From Castanea sativa (Eukaryota > Streptophyta > Magnoliopsida > Fagales > Fagaceae), in the NCBI RefSeq assembly GCF_040712315.1, contig NC_134020.1, forward strand, positions 10,323,251 to 10,387,250: DNA of 64,000 bases, in the 5' to 3' direction. The notes under the pieces were generated by a model. It did no database searches, had not been told where the DNA came from, and worked only from the letters and a program-made list of their open reading frames with translations. Both the position numbers and the translations under genes were made by a program. Within the stretch, counting starts at the first letter, position 1. Each line of letters opens with the position of its first letter. Of the stretch, positions 10,317 through 22,760 are shown one piece after another.

Positions 10317-13300
10317 TCAGTCCCTAGGGCGTGCTAACCATAATGAACTCAGAGCCCGAAGACGTGAGATGTAATCGCTGATAACCAGAAGAGCACGAGC
10401 AGCTTGACGAGTGGTCAAAATTCGATGCATTTGTTGCAGTGTTTGCTGCCTCAAAAGGTCAGCCTAGCAAGAAAGAAAAAGCAGTGGTTATAGTTACAAC
10501 TTCCAATTGTCCTAGCATGGATGAACCTCCCTTTAAACACACTCACATGCATACAGAGCAACCAGAATAAGTTCATATAATTTGATGCACAATGTGTGAG
10601 GTTAAGGTTGTTACTTGGTGAAGGAAATTTTCTAGCGTCGCAAGCTTGCCCATTGCAATTGCCATTTGTCCCATGTAGTCAGCAACATTGCCAGAACCAT
10701 TAGGGCCCAAAGAGGTTGAAGAAAGTGTCTCCACAAGGGATTGTTGCAAAGCCTCCATCCCTTGTGATAAGGCATCTTCAGCCTGCTGGGAAGATTGCTG
10801 CAAATTACATATGCCCATCAGCTGTTGATCTGTCAAAGGTTCGAGATGGTTCCCCAGTATCTGAATTTCCAAAAACAAAAATGAAATTTAATATAAATCA
10901 GTGTGAATGACAGTTTCTATCCAGACAATGTAGGAAAAATAATATATGTAACTGAAATTATCGTATAATAAATCACCTTGAGAAGTTCAGATGAACGGAA
11001 TCCTCCCAACCACATGAAACACCTCTCGGCAGGGGTCTTCCACATGCCAGAAAGCATGTGAAATACATCAGACCTTGCACCAATGCTTTTCAGCCTGAAA
11101 ATTTCATCATAATGTGCCATTACGCCATCAACAAGAAGGCGCAAGTCATTATCACCCATATGAGAATTCACAGCTGATCTTAGATCATTGATCAGCTTTT
11201 GATGTTCATCAAGCCAGCGTGCATAGTCCATATCAAATACTAGGGCAGCTGGAAGGACAATTAACAGGAAAAAACCATGCAATCAGAATCATCCATCTAC
11301 AACTTTTACCATCCAAGGATCTGTAATGTCAAGGTGCAAAGCCTTTCTTACCCTTTCTATCTTAAATTCAATGATAAAAAATCATAATGAATTGCTACCA
11401 GGTGCAGAATGATCTAGAAAAGGTGTTAAATGGCATACAGAAAATGAATTTGCATGTATCAAAATTCCTTACCATTTCCAGCCATTGGATGACTATGATC
11501 CCCAGAAATACCAGGTGCAATAAAGAAACCCTGCATTATGGTATTAAACCCAGGAAGGAAAGAGTTTAGATATCAATGATAAAGAAAAATAAAGAACCAC
11601 CCTCCCCCCTCCCTCCACCCAAGAAAAAACAAAAAAATCTATTGAAAACAATAATTAACTTGCACCTGCTGGCGTGCTCGTTGGAGCTCTTGCTCTAGTT
11701 GTGTTAGCCTTTGTCGACTATTCTCCAGCTGCTGGACATATGCCTATCCAAAACCAAAACCTATAAATGACCCAAATATGTTTCATTCATTAAATTAAGA
11801 TATTACTCTACAGCAGATTGGTACATAATTTAATTTAGGAGCTAACTAGCATCATGTCAAATTAAACTTTCCGAAAGGTAACCTAATAAAAAGGGAGAAC
11901 ACTAAAAGGAGCTAAATGCCAATTGCTGAAACAACCTCCAAAAAGTATACTGAAAACATTATCAAAAACAGTGTTTAGTTCAAACCCAACCTGCAGATAT
12001 ATACTGCAACAATCTCCAGGGCATTTATGGAATACCCAACATAAATGACCACTGTGCTTCTACAATTTCACTAAGATTGATATAGTTGAAACACCTAATA
12101 GCTGTTGATCAATTACAAAAATAAATTGAAAAATTTTCCCAACTGATATTGAATACTAGCATAGCTACCTATATATGAATTTTACCATTGATATTAACAC
12201 CATGGAGAATAAAATTGAAGCACCAACCAAAAGCAATGCACAAGCCTCCAAAATCTCAAACAAAGGTTGAGACTTCAAAGATCATCTAGGCCTTGTAGAT
12301 AAGATTAATTGATAAACAATGGAGCTAAATATATTGAGAACGATAAAATGGAATATATATGACTTGAAAAATGATAACATATGAAGAGTCAAAACAACCC
12401 CCCATAAACCAATGAAATAGAAGAATTATAAAAGAAATAATAGCATAGGAGTATTACTTTCTTCCTCAAACGGCTCTTCCTTGCAGCTTCCCTATTCTGA
12501 GCCAGCCTTCTGAGTACCTGCAAGATAATGAGACCACGAAAAAAAAAAATTATGAACATTCAAACACAAAACTGCATTAGGTAACCACAAGCTATGAAGA
12601 AACTTCGTGTTAATAACCTTTTGGTCACCAGATTTTCCCTTAGATTGTTCCATGGAATCTACAGCCACAAGTGCTCCATTCTGAACTCCATGAAACTACA
12701 ACATAATCGAGATCCACTGTCAGAGAAATACACCCAACAAACTATGCAAGCTAAAGTAATTAGCTAAACTGCAATTCATCAAATGGCATCCTAGCCACAT
12801 TAAAGTTCAAAATCTTACATCAAGGTAGCAATCTATATTTCACAATGCCAAGAGCCTTGCAGCTCACAGCCATTGTCAACTCTCCCAATGAAGAGAACCT
12901 GGGTTCAAATCCCGCCCCCCCCTCCCCACACTTATTGTAAGCAAAAAATCTTGATTTTGCAATAGAGTCATGCATTCCAATCTCAGAATCAACATCAGAC
13001 TATGATTGTTAGTTAATTTAGTTTTTGATAGTATGAGTATCATAGATTCATAGTGTAAGTTAAGCCAACAGTAAAGTTCTACAATATAAAGTGAAGTATG
13101 ATTCTAATGCAATGCAAACTAAACAGAAGCAATCAACAATGCTCATTCCTAAGTTGATCCACCAATAAGCTAAAAATTACCCATTCCACAAGAGACAAGG
13201 TAAAACCAGAGCATACTTGGTTTTTATCATCGGTGTCAACATCTGTGGAAGTTTCAGTTTGTTGGCTGGTGTCTGCAGCCATGGCAGAGTCACCCCAGTT

Positions 13301-14017
13301 CTCAATATGCTGTCCGTTTCCCAAAGCAGCACCAATACCGAATTGCTGCCCAGTGTCCACACACCCAATGCTCTACACAACCATACATAGCAATTCAACA
13401 AAAACCCAAAAGCCACCCATCAAAATAGGCATTGAAACTTAACAATTATATTTCATTGAACATTCAAATTTATGTAATGTAAGCCTCGAGAGAGGTGGGT
13501 GGGAATAAATACCGTGTTCAAGGTCCCATAGTGTAGGCTATTAGGAACAACAGCAACGCTAACCGGTTTTATATTGAAGATTGAGTCTAAAAGACAATGA
13601 ATTTTTAAGCAGCTAAAGATTATTAACATAGAAAGAGAAAAAAAAAAATGATATATAGTATTATATTATATAATAAAATATAAAAAGAGAATACTTGGGC
13701 TTAAATCAACAGCATCATCGTGATGAAAAGCAGCAGCGGATTGTTCAAGCTCTCCAAGATCCGAAAAACGTGTCTGGTCTCTCCCACTTCCATCTCCTCT
13801 GTTTCACACAAAGAAACAGAGATACCTTGTTTTACAAAACAACTTTGCACCACCAAAAAATAATATTTTTCTAAAACAAAACCATTCACCAGCTCATAAC
13901 ACAAACACAGAAGACAAAAAGATAGAGAGAAGAGAAAACGAAAGAGAAGTACCGAAGAAAGAAGTTGGAGTGGCAGTACAATTGTGGGTTAGCTTGAACT
14001 GCCTTGAAACTCTGCAT
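10317..14017 (-). CDS. PAN: TGA-type bZIP transcription factor, PERIANTHIA orthologue (445 aa, 11 exons)
   Basis: Exons in transcript order: 14017-13953, 13798-13695, 13586-13513, 13372-13217, 12695-12618, 12517-12458, 11743-11666, 11530-11473, 11248-10977, 10860-10615, 10463-10317. All introns are GT-AG and the sum is 1338 nt, giving 445 aa plus TGA. The N-terminus MQSFKAVQANPQLYCHSN resembles Arabidopsis PAN (452 aa) and not other TGA factors. The basic region NREAARKSRLRKK (167-179) has the N-x7-R spacing, followed by zipper leucines 185, 192 and 199. The DOG1-type region follows (DVFHMLSGMWKTPAERCF), and the C-terminus is LRALSSLWLARPRD. Cys333 in GICNLQQSSQQ aligns with Arabidopsis PAN Cys340, the residue tied to ROXY1 glutaredoxin control. 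Known role in Arabidopsis: nuclear factor binding TGACG-type sites, setting floral organ number and helping activate AGAMOUS. Every exon is intact. Confidence 0.93.
12841..12956 (+). repeat. tRNA-derived SINE-like fragment in a PAN intron
   Basis: Within the intron between exons 4 and 5, the plus strand has an A-box-like CAGCTCACAGCCATTG and, ~45 bases on, GGGTTCAAATCCC, which matches the polymerase III B-box consensus GGTTCRANNCC. No cloverleaf can be drawn, so it is a SINE fragment rather than a tRNA gene. It lies antisense to PAN. Confidence 0.5.
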
Positions 14018-17000
14018 TTCTTTTTTGTTGTTCTGTTTTGTGTTACTATACACTCTCACTGTCTTTTTATATGTCTTACTTAAAGATTCTCTCTTCAAAG
14101 AAAGTAGGGAGTTAAGAAAGAATTTTTGGTTCGAGAAGAAGAAGAAGAAGTAGAGAGCGGCAGGGTGTGTATTGAAGAAAATCTTTTGATGTATCTTTAA
14201 GAACAGAAAAGGATAGCGTATCAGTACGGCTCCTTTATTGATTTTTACTACTATAATTTTAGATATCAGGCTTTTATTATTGCTTTCTGACTTGGGATTT
14301 TAGTTTCCCAACACACATCTCTATTGCCCATCTCAATCTCCTGCTAAAGTGCGTCCACTACACTCTCCAATTTAGTTTAAACAAATCCTAGTTAATTTTT
14401 GTTTTGTTTAATATTCTCTCAACTTTATGTAAAAGTGAATTGTTCATTTGTTCTCTATGCACCAAGCAATTCCAAACATTCTAGACAACTTTGTCTTTCA
14501 ATCCATGGATGCCATGCATTCATGAGGTTATATATTTCCGATTTTAATATATATATATATATATATAATGTTTATTGGACGACATGACAACTCACTAAGG
14601 TTTTAATAAAATATAATAAAAAAAGTAGAGTAAAACTATTATGAGAACTTTATTTTTATCAAAATTTTCAATAAGGTTTTGATGCGCCATATACATACCA
14701 AGAAAATTAGTATTAAATATTGAGAAGTGGACTTTATTTCGTTAATGGTTACCACTTGGGGGACCTTATTAGAAATAACCAATTAAATGAAAAGAATCTA
14801 TTTTTTGACAATCAAATTAACCATTAAGAAGAAGAATAATAATATAGTAAAATATAAATTTTTCTAGATGATAAGGTAAGATGTAATACAATAAGTTTAG
14901 TCTTTAGAGATATAATAATTTTTACAATATTTAAAATTATTTATTTTAATTCGTACCTAATAAAAATAATGTTAATAATAAACTTATACAAAAATAACAT
15001 TTTAATCCTAATAAATCATATTAAAATTTATAAAAAATATATATAATATTATGTCCCTAAATACAAAATTTTTACAATCTTTAAGAATATAATAAGTGAA
15101 TTTGAAAAAAAATATCTAAAAGAGGGTAAGCTTTTAAAAAGTTACTCAAAAGAATATTTATAATGACATTTTGGAGTTTCTTTTATCTATCGTATTAGGA
15201 GATGAAGAGTTAGAAAAAAAAAAAAAAAAAAAAAGGTTTTGACACGCGCGTAGGACAATTAGTCCACACCCCAAGACATAGAGAGAATCCCTACTCGTTG
15301 ATTCTTTGTTTGTTTCTCTCACAAGGGTCTCTCCTACTGAGACTCATTGGACTGGAGTAGTGTTTTTTTTTTTAAATTTAAACTAAAAATTCCGACAGAG
15401 ACAGAGACTAGAGTGTTTGTGTGGTGTATTGGCTTGCTTTGCTTGTTGCTAGCTACCTAGCTCTTTCCCTCTCCAGAATTGTGTCCTGTATCTTACTTAG
15501 ACTAGAGTCCTCATAGGAAGGTGTGTCTGCGGGCTAAAGATGATGGGATAGTGAGGAGATATGATCCACCAATAAGGCCAAATTTAAGATATTTTTGAAT
15601 ACCCTTATGACTAAAAATTATAAAATAATTTATAAATATATAAATAATGTCGTAGAGCTTAATTTTTTAAGTTATTTTTTTTAAAAAAAATATTTATAGA
15701 TCTTGTAAATAGTGCATAAAATTCATTGAAAAATGTAAAATGCAGCTTAAAAGTGTTTTTCAGCCTTATTTAAACATACACTTATTATACAAGCTTTTTT
15801 TATTTTATTTTTAATGATAAAAATAGTGTATTTTATTAAGAAACAAGAAATAGAATTTTTGTATTCTGACATTAGGACCATAATTAATCTATTTAAGGAG
15901 TAGTGAGTGGTGAATCTATATAAGCCTATTATTTTTATTCTATTATTCATAACTTGTAATAAAAGTATTGTCTTTAAATTTCATCTTAGCATTTCTATTA
16001 TTTTATTTTATTTTATTTTATATATTTTTTTGAGATTGTTAGAGGGTGTTTGATAAAGTAGTCTGAAAAATGTTGTTTGTAATTTTTTAAAATACGTGTG
16101 AGTGAAAAAGTATGTGAAAAAGTATATAATGTCATTTAAAATATAAAAATATGAGTTTGAGACCAAGTCGGTATAATTAGCCTTGCTTTTGTTAATTTAT
16201 TTATTTTTACCTCTGGGCTCTGCCATATTTATAGAAAACAAGAGCCTTTGGCTTTACTTGAAAGTAGTGGTAGTACTATAAATATCAGTCTGGGCTCTGG
16301 CATCTTTAAGCGTGAGCCTTAAAAACAAAGGCTTTGCTTGAAGGAACCTCTTTGTTAATGGAAGGAGTTAGGCACTTAGAGCGGCGTGTGGCAGAGGCAG
16401 ACTTCTATGTATTTATATAAATGGGGTTTGTGACATTGTGAATGTACACGGCCAAAGAATATGACGCATCTGATAAAAATAAATAAATAAATAAAAAATG
16501 ACGCATCTTATACAGAAATCGTACACTTTGTGACGTGTCACTTTCACTCGGGTCTTTTTGTGTTCTGGTGGTGTACTTTGTCTGTTTTTACATTTGATGC
16601 CACTGCTTGCCTTCGATGATGTACAAACTCATACTCTTCTCTACTCACGTGACCTTCTGGATTTGCGAAAATTATATCTTGCACCCGGCATATATGCCGG
16701 GTGTGAGACACAGGGGCGGGCCCCACACCCTGGATTTGGATTATGGAGCTTTTTTATTTTATTTATTTTATTTTTTTTACCTATATGTAGTTTAGACAAA
16801 CACCCCACTAGATGTATTCCTCAGGAGATTTCAATAGCGTATTGGTATACCAAAGGGATAAAGCTAAGATATATAAATATATGATATCCATAACATTTTG
16901 AACCGTAGAAGATTTGAGGATCGTGTCTGTAAGTCTTCATTTACTTATCAAATCTTCAATAACTCAACCAATTAAAAAAAAAAAAAAGATTTCATTTCTT

Positions 17001-17060
17001 TATCATGTCTCAAGCGAAAGGTTTAATCAAGGCTCAAGACTTTCTTCCCCCTTCCCACGG
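14018..17060. other. PAN upstream region and AT-rich intergenic DNA
   Basis: The PAN leader side (14018-14180) has a run of GAAGAA triplets near 14136-14152. Further out are a (TA)n tract at 14547-14567, a ~26-base A-run ending near 15234, TTTTA repeats at about 15990-16030, and an isolated GC-rich palindrome at 16682-16703. No gene is supported. The short frames around 16558-16884 cross the palindrome and carry no motif. Confidence 0.5.
16682..16703. repeat. Perfect 22-bp palindrome in a GC-rich patch
   Basis: CACCCGGCATA followed by its exact reverse complement. It is followed at once by a GC-rich stretch (GGGGCGGGCCCCACACCC, about 16714-16731) in otherwise ~70% AT DNA. It could be a terminal piece of a lost DNA transposon or a protein-binding dyad. 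No partner copy is seen nearby. Confidence 0.6.
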
Positions 17061-17170
17061 TTTTTTTTTTGAAAACTGAATGTATTCAACTTAAACTGAA
17101 AATTGAGGTACAATAGAGAGAATTACAAGTCAAGGAAAGGAAAAATTATAAGCGGTCCTGCAGAGGGAGG
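17061..17170 (-). mobile_element. 3' end of LINE A with poly(A) tail, cut off by the copia insertion
   Basis: On the minus strand the sequence ends in a 10-base A run (T run 17061-17070). It begins at CCTCC, which is the copia target duplication (17166-17170), so it is continuous with 22756 onward. It is the LINE 3' UTR and tail, separated from its ORF by 5.6 kb of later insertion. No LINE target duplication was found. Confidence 0.65.
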
Positions 17171-17340
17171 TGTTGGAGCATTTTAATATTAAATAATTAA
17201 AATGAATAAATGTTATAACATAAATGTAAAGACGTGGGAGCGAATGTGAAAAATGAGGAGTTAGTGAAAATATTTAATCCCACATTGAAAAGAAGAGAGA
17301 CTATTTTGTTCTTTTTAATTGTGGTGATTAATGGGCTAAC

Positions 17341-18210
<870 letters not shown>

Positions 18211-18227
18211 TAACTGAAGAGCCTTTA

Positions 18228-19723
18228 GTGGCTATGATTACAGACATCAATATGGTGCAATATGTTGAAGGGTGGTGGGCAGATTCTGGTGCTAATAGGC
18301 ACGTCTGCTATGACAAAAATTGGTTCAAATTGTACACTCCTTTTGAAGAAGAAAAAACTGTTATGATTGATGACTCTAGCAAAACCAAGGTTCTTGGGAG
18401 TGGTGAGGTTGAATTGAAATTCACTTCTGGACGTGTGCTAACATTGAAAGATGTACTTTACACTCCGTCCATGAGGAAGAATTTGATGTCAAGTTTTTTG
18501 CTTAACAAGGCTGGCTTCAAGCAAATTATGGAATCTGATAATTATGTAATCACTAAAAATGGATTATTTGTGGGCAAGGGTTATGCTTGTGATGGAATGT
18601 TTAAATTGAATGTTGAGAATAATAAAGCATTTACCAGTTTAGTTTATATGCTTTCTTCTATTAATTTTTGGCATTCTCGTTTGTGTCATATAAATAGTAG
18701 ATATGTGGGAATCATGAGTAGTTTAGGATTAATTCCAAGACTGTCAAAAGATTTTAAAAAATGTGAAACTTGTAGTTAAGTTAAGATTACAAAAAGGCCT
18801 CATAAAAGTGTTGCAAGAAATACCGAATTGCTTGAGTTAATTCACTCCGATTTATGTGAATTTGAGGAAATTTTAACTTGTGGAGGAAATAGATATATTA
18901 TCACTTTTATTGATGATTTCTCAAAATATACAACTATTTATTTGTTGAAAAATAAAAGTGATGCTTTTGAAAAATTTCAAGATTTTTTAAAAGAAGTTGA
19001 AAATTAATTCGGTAGAAAAATAAAAAGAATAAGAAGTGATAGAGGCCGTGAGTATGAATCAAGTGCATTCAACTCATTTGTTCAGTCTTTGGGAATTATC
19101 CATGAAACTACTGCACCATATTCACCTGCTTCTAGTGGTGTGGTTGAAAGAAAAAATAGAACTTTAATTGAGTTAACAAATGCCATGTTAATTGAATCTG
19201 GTGCACCTTTACATTTTTGGGGTAAAGTTATTTTTACTGCATGTTATGTTTTAAATAGGGTGCCACATAAAAAGTCACACACCACACCTTTTGAGATGTG
19301 GAAAGGACATAAGCCAAATTTGGGATATTTGAGAGTATGAGGTTGTCTTGCTTATGTAAGGCTTACTGACCCTAAAATGCCTAAATTAGGTATAAGAGCT
19401 ACTACCTGTGCTTTTCTTGGGTATGCATTTAATAGTACAGCCTATAGATTTTTTGATCTTGAAAACAAAATAATTTTTGAATCTGGTGATGCAATTTTTC
19501 ATAAAGAAAAATTTCCTTTTTAAATTGAAAAATAGTGGGGGTGAAGAAAATATTTTGTCACAACCTAGTTCTTCTACTTCACATTTACAAAATCAAGAAA
19601 ATCTTGAAATGGAACCTAGAAGAAGTAAAAGAGTTAGAGTTGAAAAGGATTTTGGTCCTGATTATTATGTTTTTAACATTGAGGAAAATCCCCAAAATTT
19701 AAAAGAGGCTTTAACATCACCTG
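18228..19723 (+). pseudogene. Copia protease and integrase remnant
   Basis: The protease active site [12 protein letters not shown] is at about 18270, with the downstream [16 protein letters not shown] block. GAG-pre-integrase [15 protein letters not shown]...CETC holds the HHCC zinc site (18660-18776). The integrase core shows ELIHSDLCEF, IRSDRGREYES and PYSPASSGVVERKNRTL, which provide D, D and E. Stops break the frame at 18777-18779 (after CETCS), near 19006 (after EVEN), at 19338-19340 (after YLRV, where Trp is usual) and near 19520. The stops look like C-to-T or G-to-A changes in Gln and Trp codons, as expected from decay of methylated DNA. Confidence 0.85.
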
Positions 19724-21228
19724 ATGCTATTTTTTTGGAAAGAGGCCGTAAATGATGAGATGGAATCTCTAATTTCTAATAAAACTTGGAAATTAGTAGA
19801 TCTTCCACCGGGTTGTAAGATCATAGGTTGTAAATGGGTCCTTAGAAAAAAGTTGAAACCAGATGGATCAATAGATAAGTTTAAAGCTAGACTTGTTGCA
19901 AAAGACTTTAAACAAAAAGCTGATCTTGATTTCTTTGATACATTTTCTTCGGTAACAAGAATTACATCTATTAGACTGTTAATTGCTATTGCTGCAATTT
20001 TTGATTTGAAAATTCATCAAATGGATGTAAAAACTGCTTTTCAAAATGGGAACTTAGAGGAAGAGATTTATATGGATCAACCCGAAGGCTTTGTAGAGCT
20101 TGGACAAGAAAGCAAGGTATGTAAGCTAACTAAATTCCTATATGGCTTAAAACAAGCACCTAAGCAGTGGAATGAAAAGTTTGGTTCTTGCATGATTGAG
20201 AATGGTTATAAATCAAATGAATGTGATAAATGTATTTATTCTAAATCATGGAATAATTTACATGTTATTATTAGCCTCTATGTGGATGATATGTTGATTT
20301 TTGGCTCAAATATGCGTGTTATAAATGAGACAAAAAATATGCTTAAAAGCCATTTTGATATGAAAGATCTTGGTGATGCTAATTTTATTTTGGGCATGAA
20401 AATTACAAAAAGATGTGATGGAATATATCTTGATCAATCACATTATGTTGATAAAATATTGAGAAAATATAATTTTCATGATCACAAAAGTGTAGCTACT
20501 CCTTTTGATTCTAGTGTTCATTTATTTCCTGTGAATAATGATGATGAGATTTTTAATCAAAAGAATTATGCTAGCATCATTGGTAGTTTGCGTTATGCTA
20601 CTGATTGTACTAGACTTGGCATTGCATATGCAGTAGGAGTGCTAAGTAAATTTACTAGCAAGCCTAGTAAAGATCATTGGCTAGCTATTGAGCGAGTCAT
20701 GAGATATTTAATTAGTACCAAAAGTTATGGCTTATTTTATAAAAATTACCCTGCTGTGATTGAAGGTTTTAGTGATGCCGATTGGAATACTTTGTCAGGT
20801 GATTCTCTCTCTACCACTGGTTATATTTTTACCTTAGGTAGTGGTGCCATTTTTTGGAAATCTAAAAAGCAAACAATAATTGCTAATTCAACAATGGAAG
20901 CTGAATTAATAGCATTAGCTTCAGCTAGTGAAGAGGCAAATTGGCTTAGAGATTTGTTATATGAAATTCCATTTTGGGAAAAGCCATTTCCACCTATATT
21001 AATTCATTGTGATAGCACTGCTACAATTGGTAGAGTTAAAAACCGTTATTACAATGGTAAATCCAGACCTATAAGAAGAAAGCACAGTACTGTGTGATCT
21101 TATTTGAGTAGTGGCATCATAACTGTGGATTATATTAAATCTAATGATAATCTTGCAGATCCATTTACCAAGGCCTTGGCAAAAGATAGAGTCTGGAATA
21201 CATCGAGGGGGATGGGACTAAAGTCCAT
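19724..21228 (+). pseudogene. Copia reverse transcriptase and RNase H (457-codon open frame remains)
   Basis: An open frame from 19724 to 21097 covers the RVT_2 domain (CKWVLRKKLKPDGSIDKFKAR, MDVKTAFQNG, FLYGLKQAPKQW, active site SLYVDDMLIF) and the RNase H (GFSDADWNT, STMEAELIALASASEEANWL, HCDSTATI). After TGA at 21095-21097 the reading continues with the expected C-terminus (NDNLADPFTKALAKDR) to ~21228. All catalytic Asp residues of the YVDD box are present, so this part is much better preserved than integrase upstream. It resembles Tnt1-94-type polyproteins; I do not assign a lineage. Confidence 0.85.
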
Positions 21229-21822
21229 AGAATCATGAGCCATGTATGAGGATACCCAACCCAAAGACCAGAGATCCTGAGAATTAGGTTCAATGGGAAA
21301 AACGAATTATACAATGGTCGTAAGAAATGCACAATTTATTTTTTTTTAATTATTTATTTTGTAAATAATTTTTTAATTGTTCATCCCTATGATGTAAGTG
21401 CATTTATCCTGTAATGTGGAGAGGTTGAGTAAAAAACTCTTAATGAAATTTGTAGCTTGTATGAGTGGGGTGTCAAAATTACAGGAGAACCCTTGACAAA
21501 ATTTCACCTATGTGAGTGTGAGGGTGGGGCCGCTCCCTATGAGATTTGGACTTAATCTCAAATACACTCATGAAACCGGGATCAGCACATAGTCATAAAG
21601 TGCTAGCTATAAAAGCTCATGTCAACACCTAGGTTGTTATGTGTAAGCAGTGACACTTAATTTCCCTAAAGCAGTCCTAGTTCAAGTTGGAGACCACTAC
21701 GACTCTAGAGTTGAGATCACTGTTTTACTAAGTGAAGGTTCAATGAAGAGCACACCTTCATGATGCATAGTGACCCATCTTTGCCTGGTAATCTCTTTTT
21801 AACTAAAAATTTAATATTAAAA

Positions 21823-21834
21823 TGAGTGGGGGAT
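21823..21834 (+). promoter_or_regulatory. Polypurine tract of the copia element
   Basis: GAGTGGGGGAT directly precedes the 3' LTR start TGTTGGAG and would prime plus-strand cDNA. Confidence 0.8.
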
Positions 21835-22755
21835 TGTTGGAGCATTTTAATATTAAATAATTAAAATAAATAAATGTTATAACATAAATGTAAAGATGTG
21901 GGAGTGAATGTGGAAGATGAGGAGTTAGTGAAAATGTTTAATCCCACATTAAAAAGGAGAGAGACTATTTTGTTCTTTTTAATTGTGGTGATTAATGGGC
22001 TAACATGAATTGTCTCAAATATTGGGTCAGATACGTGCGCAAGGGGGAGGTGAAGGGTGGAGGTGTCAAATTTGGAAATGAATCAACACCTTGGATCCTC
22101 CTACTTGACAGCCCATTCAGAGTAATTATCATATCCGTTGGTGAGTAAATGACCCGAATTAATATTCCATTTTTATTATGGAAAATAATGAGCCATTAAC
22201 CCACTTAATGGACTATCCGTTTGGGCATTTTCATTATTCAGAAAACTCCTTATCTCACCATTAATTGTGTAACTCCAGCCCATCAGAATAATATCCAACA
22301 ATTAATCTAGTAACACCCACTATATCAGAATAATGGACCTAATTAATCATATTAATTTGGGTAGTAATTTCGTGAGGCCATTGAGCTTATAAATAGACCC
22401 ATTCAGACATAATCCAAGTTATAGCAATATACACTAAAAAAAAAAATAGAGAGATTCTTGGCAAGGAAGGGTGTTCTTTCTGGTGAAGCTTTGGGCTTGA
22501 ACACTTTGTGCTGAGGTTGTTCTAGCCATATGACACTTGTTGGGCTGTTGTATCCTGGGGGAGACAAATTAGAGACAGTCTGCACCGGTTACAAAGTATA
22601 GCCAACCAAGGGCTTGAATCTCCTTAAAGAGAGTGAGTTCCGCGCCTCCGTCCAAATAGTGTTGTGTAATCTCTTTCTTTAAATTAATAAAAATTCAGAA
22701 GTATTATTCAGTTTCTCTTCGTGTTATTTCCATTATCATTGTGCTTTGCACCACA
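21835..22755 (+). repeat. 3' LTR of the copia element (921 bp)
   Basis: Starts TGTTGGAGCA, ends GCACCACA, followed by GGAGG. TATAAATAGA near 22388-22397 is a plausible TATA box. The single complete LTR of this element. Confidence 0.9.
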
Positions 22756-22760
22756 GGAGG

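Noticed and set aside
12890..12920. GGTTCAAATCC as part of a tRNA gene
   Set aside because: No acceptor or anticodon stems can be drawn; a SINE fragment fits better.
16558..16884. Open frames over the GC-rich palindrome
   Set aside because: Several overlapping frames with no motif and no gene context.
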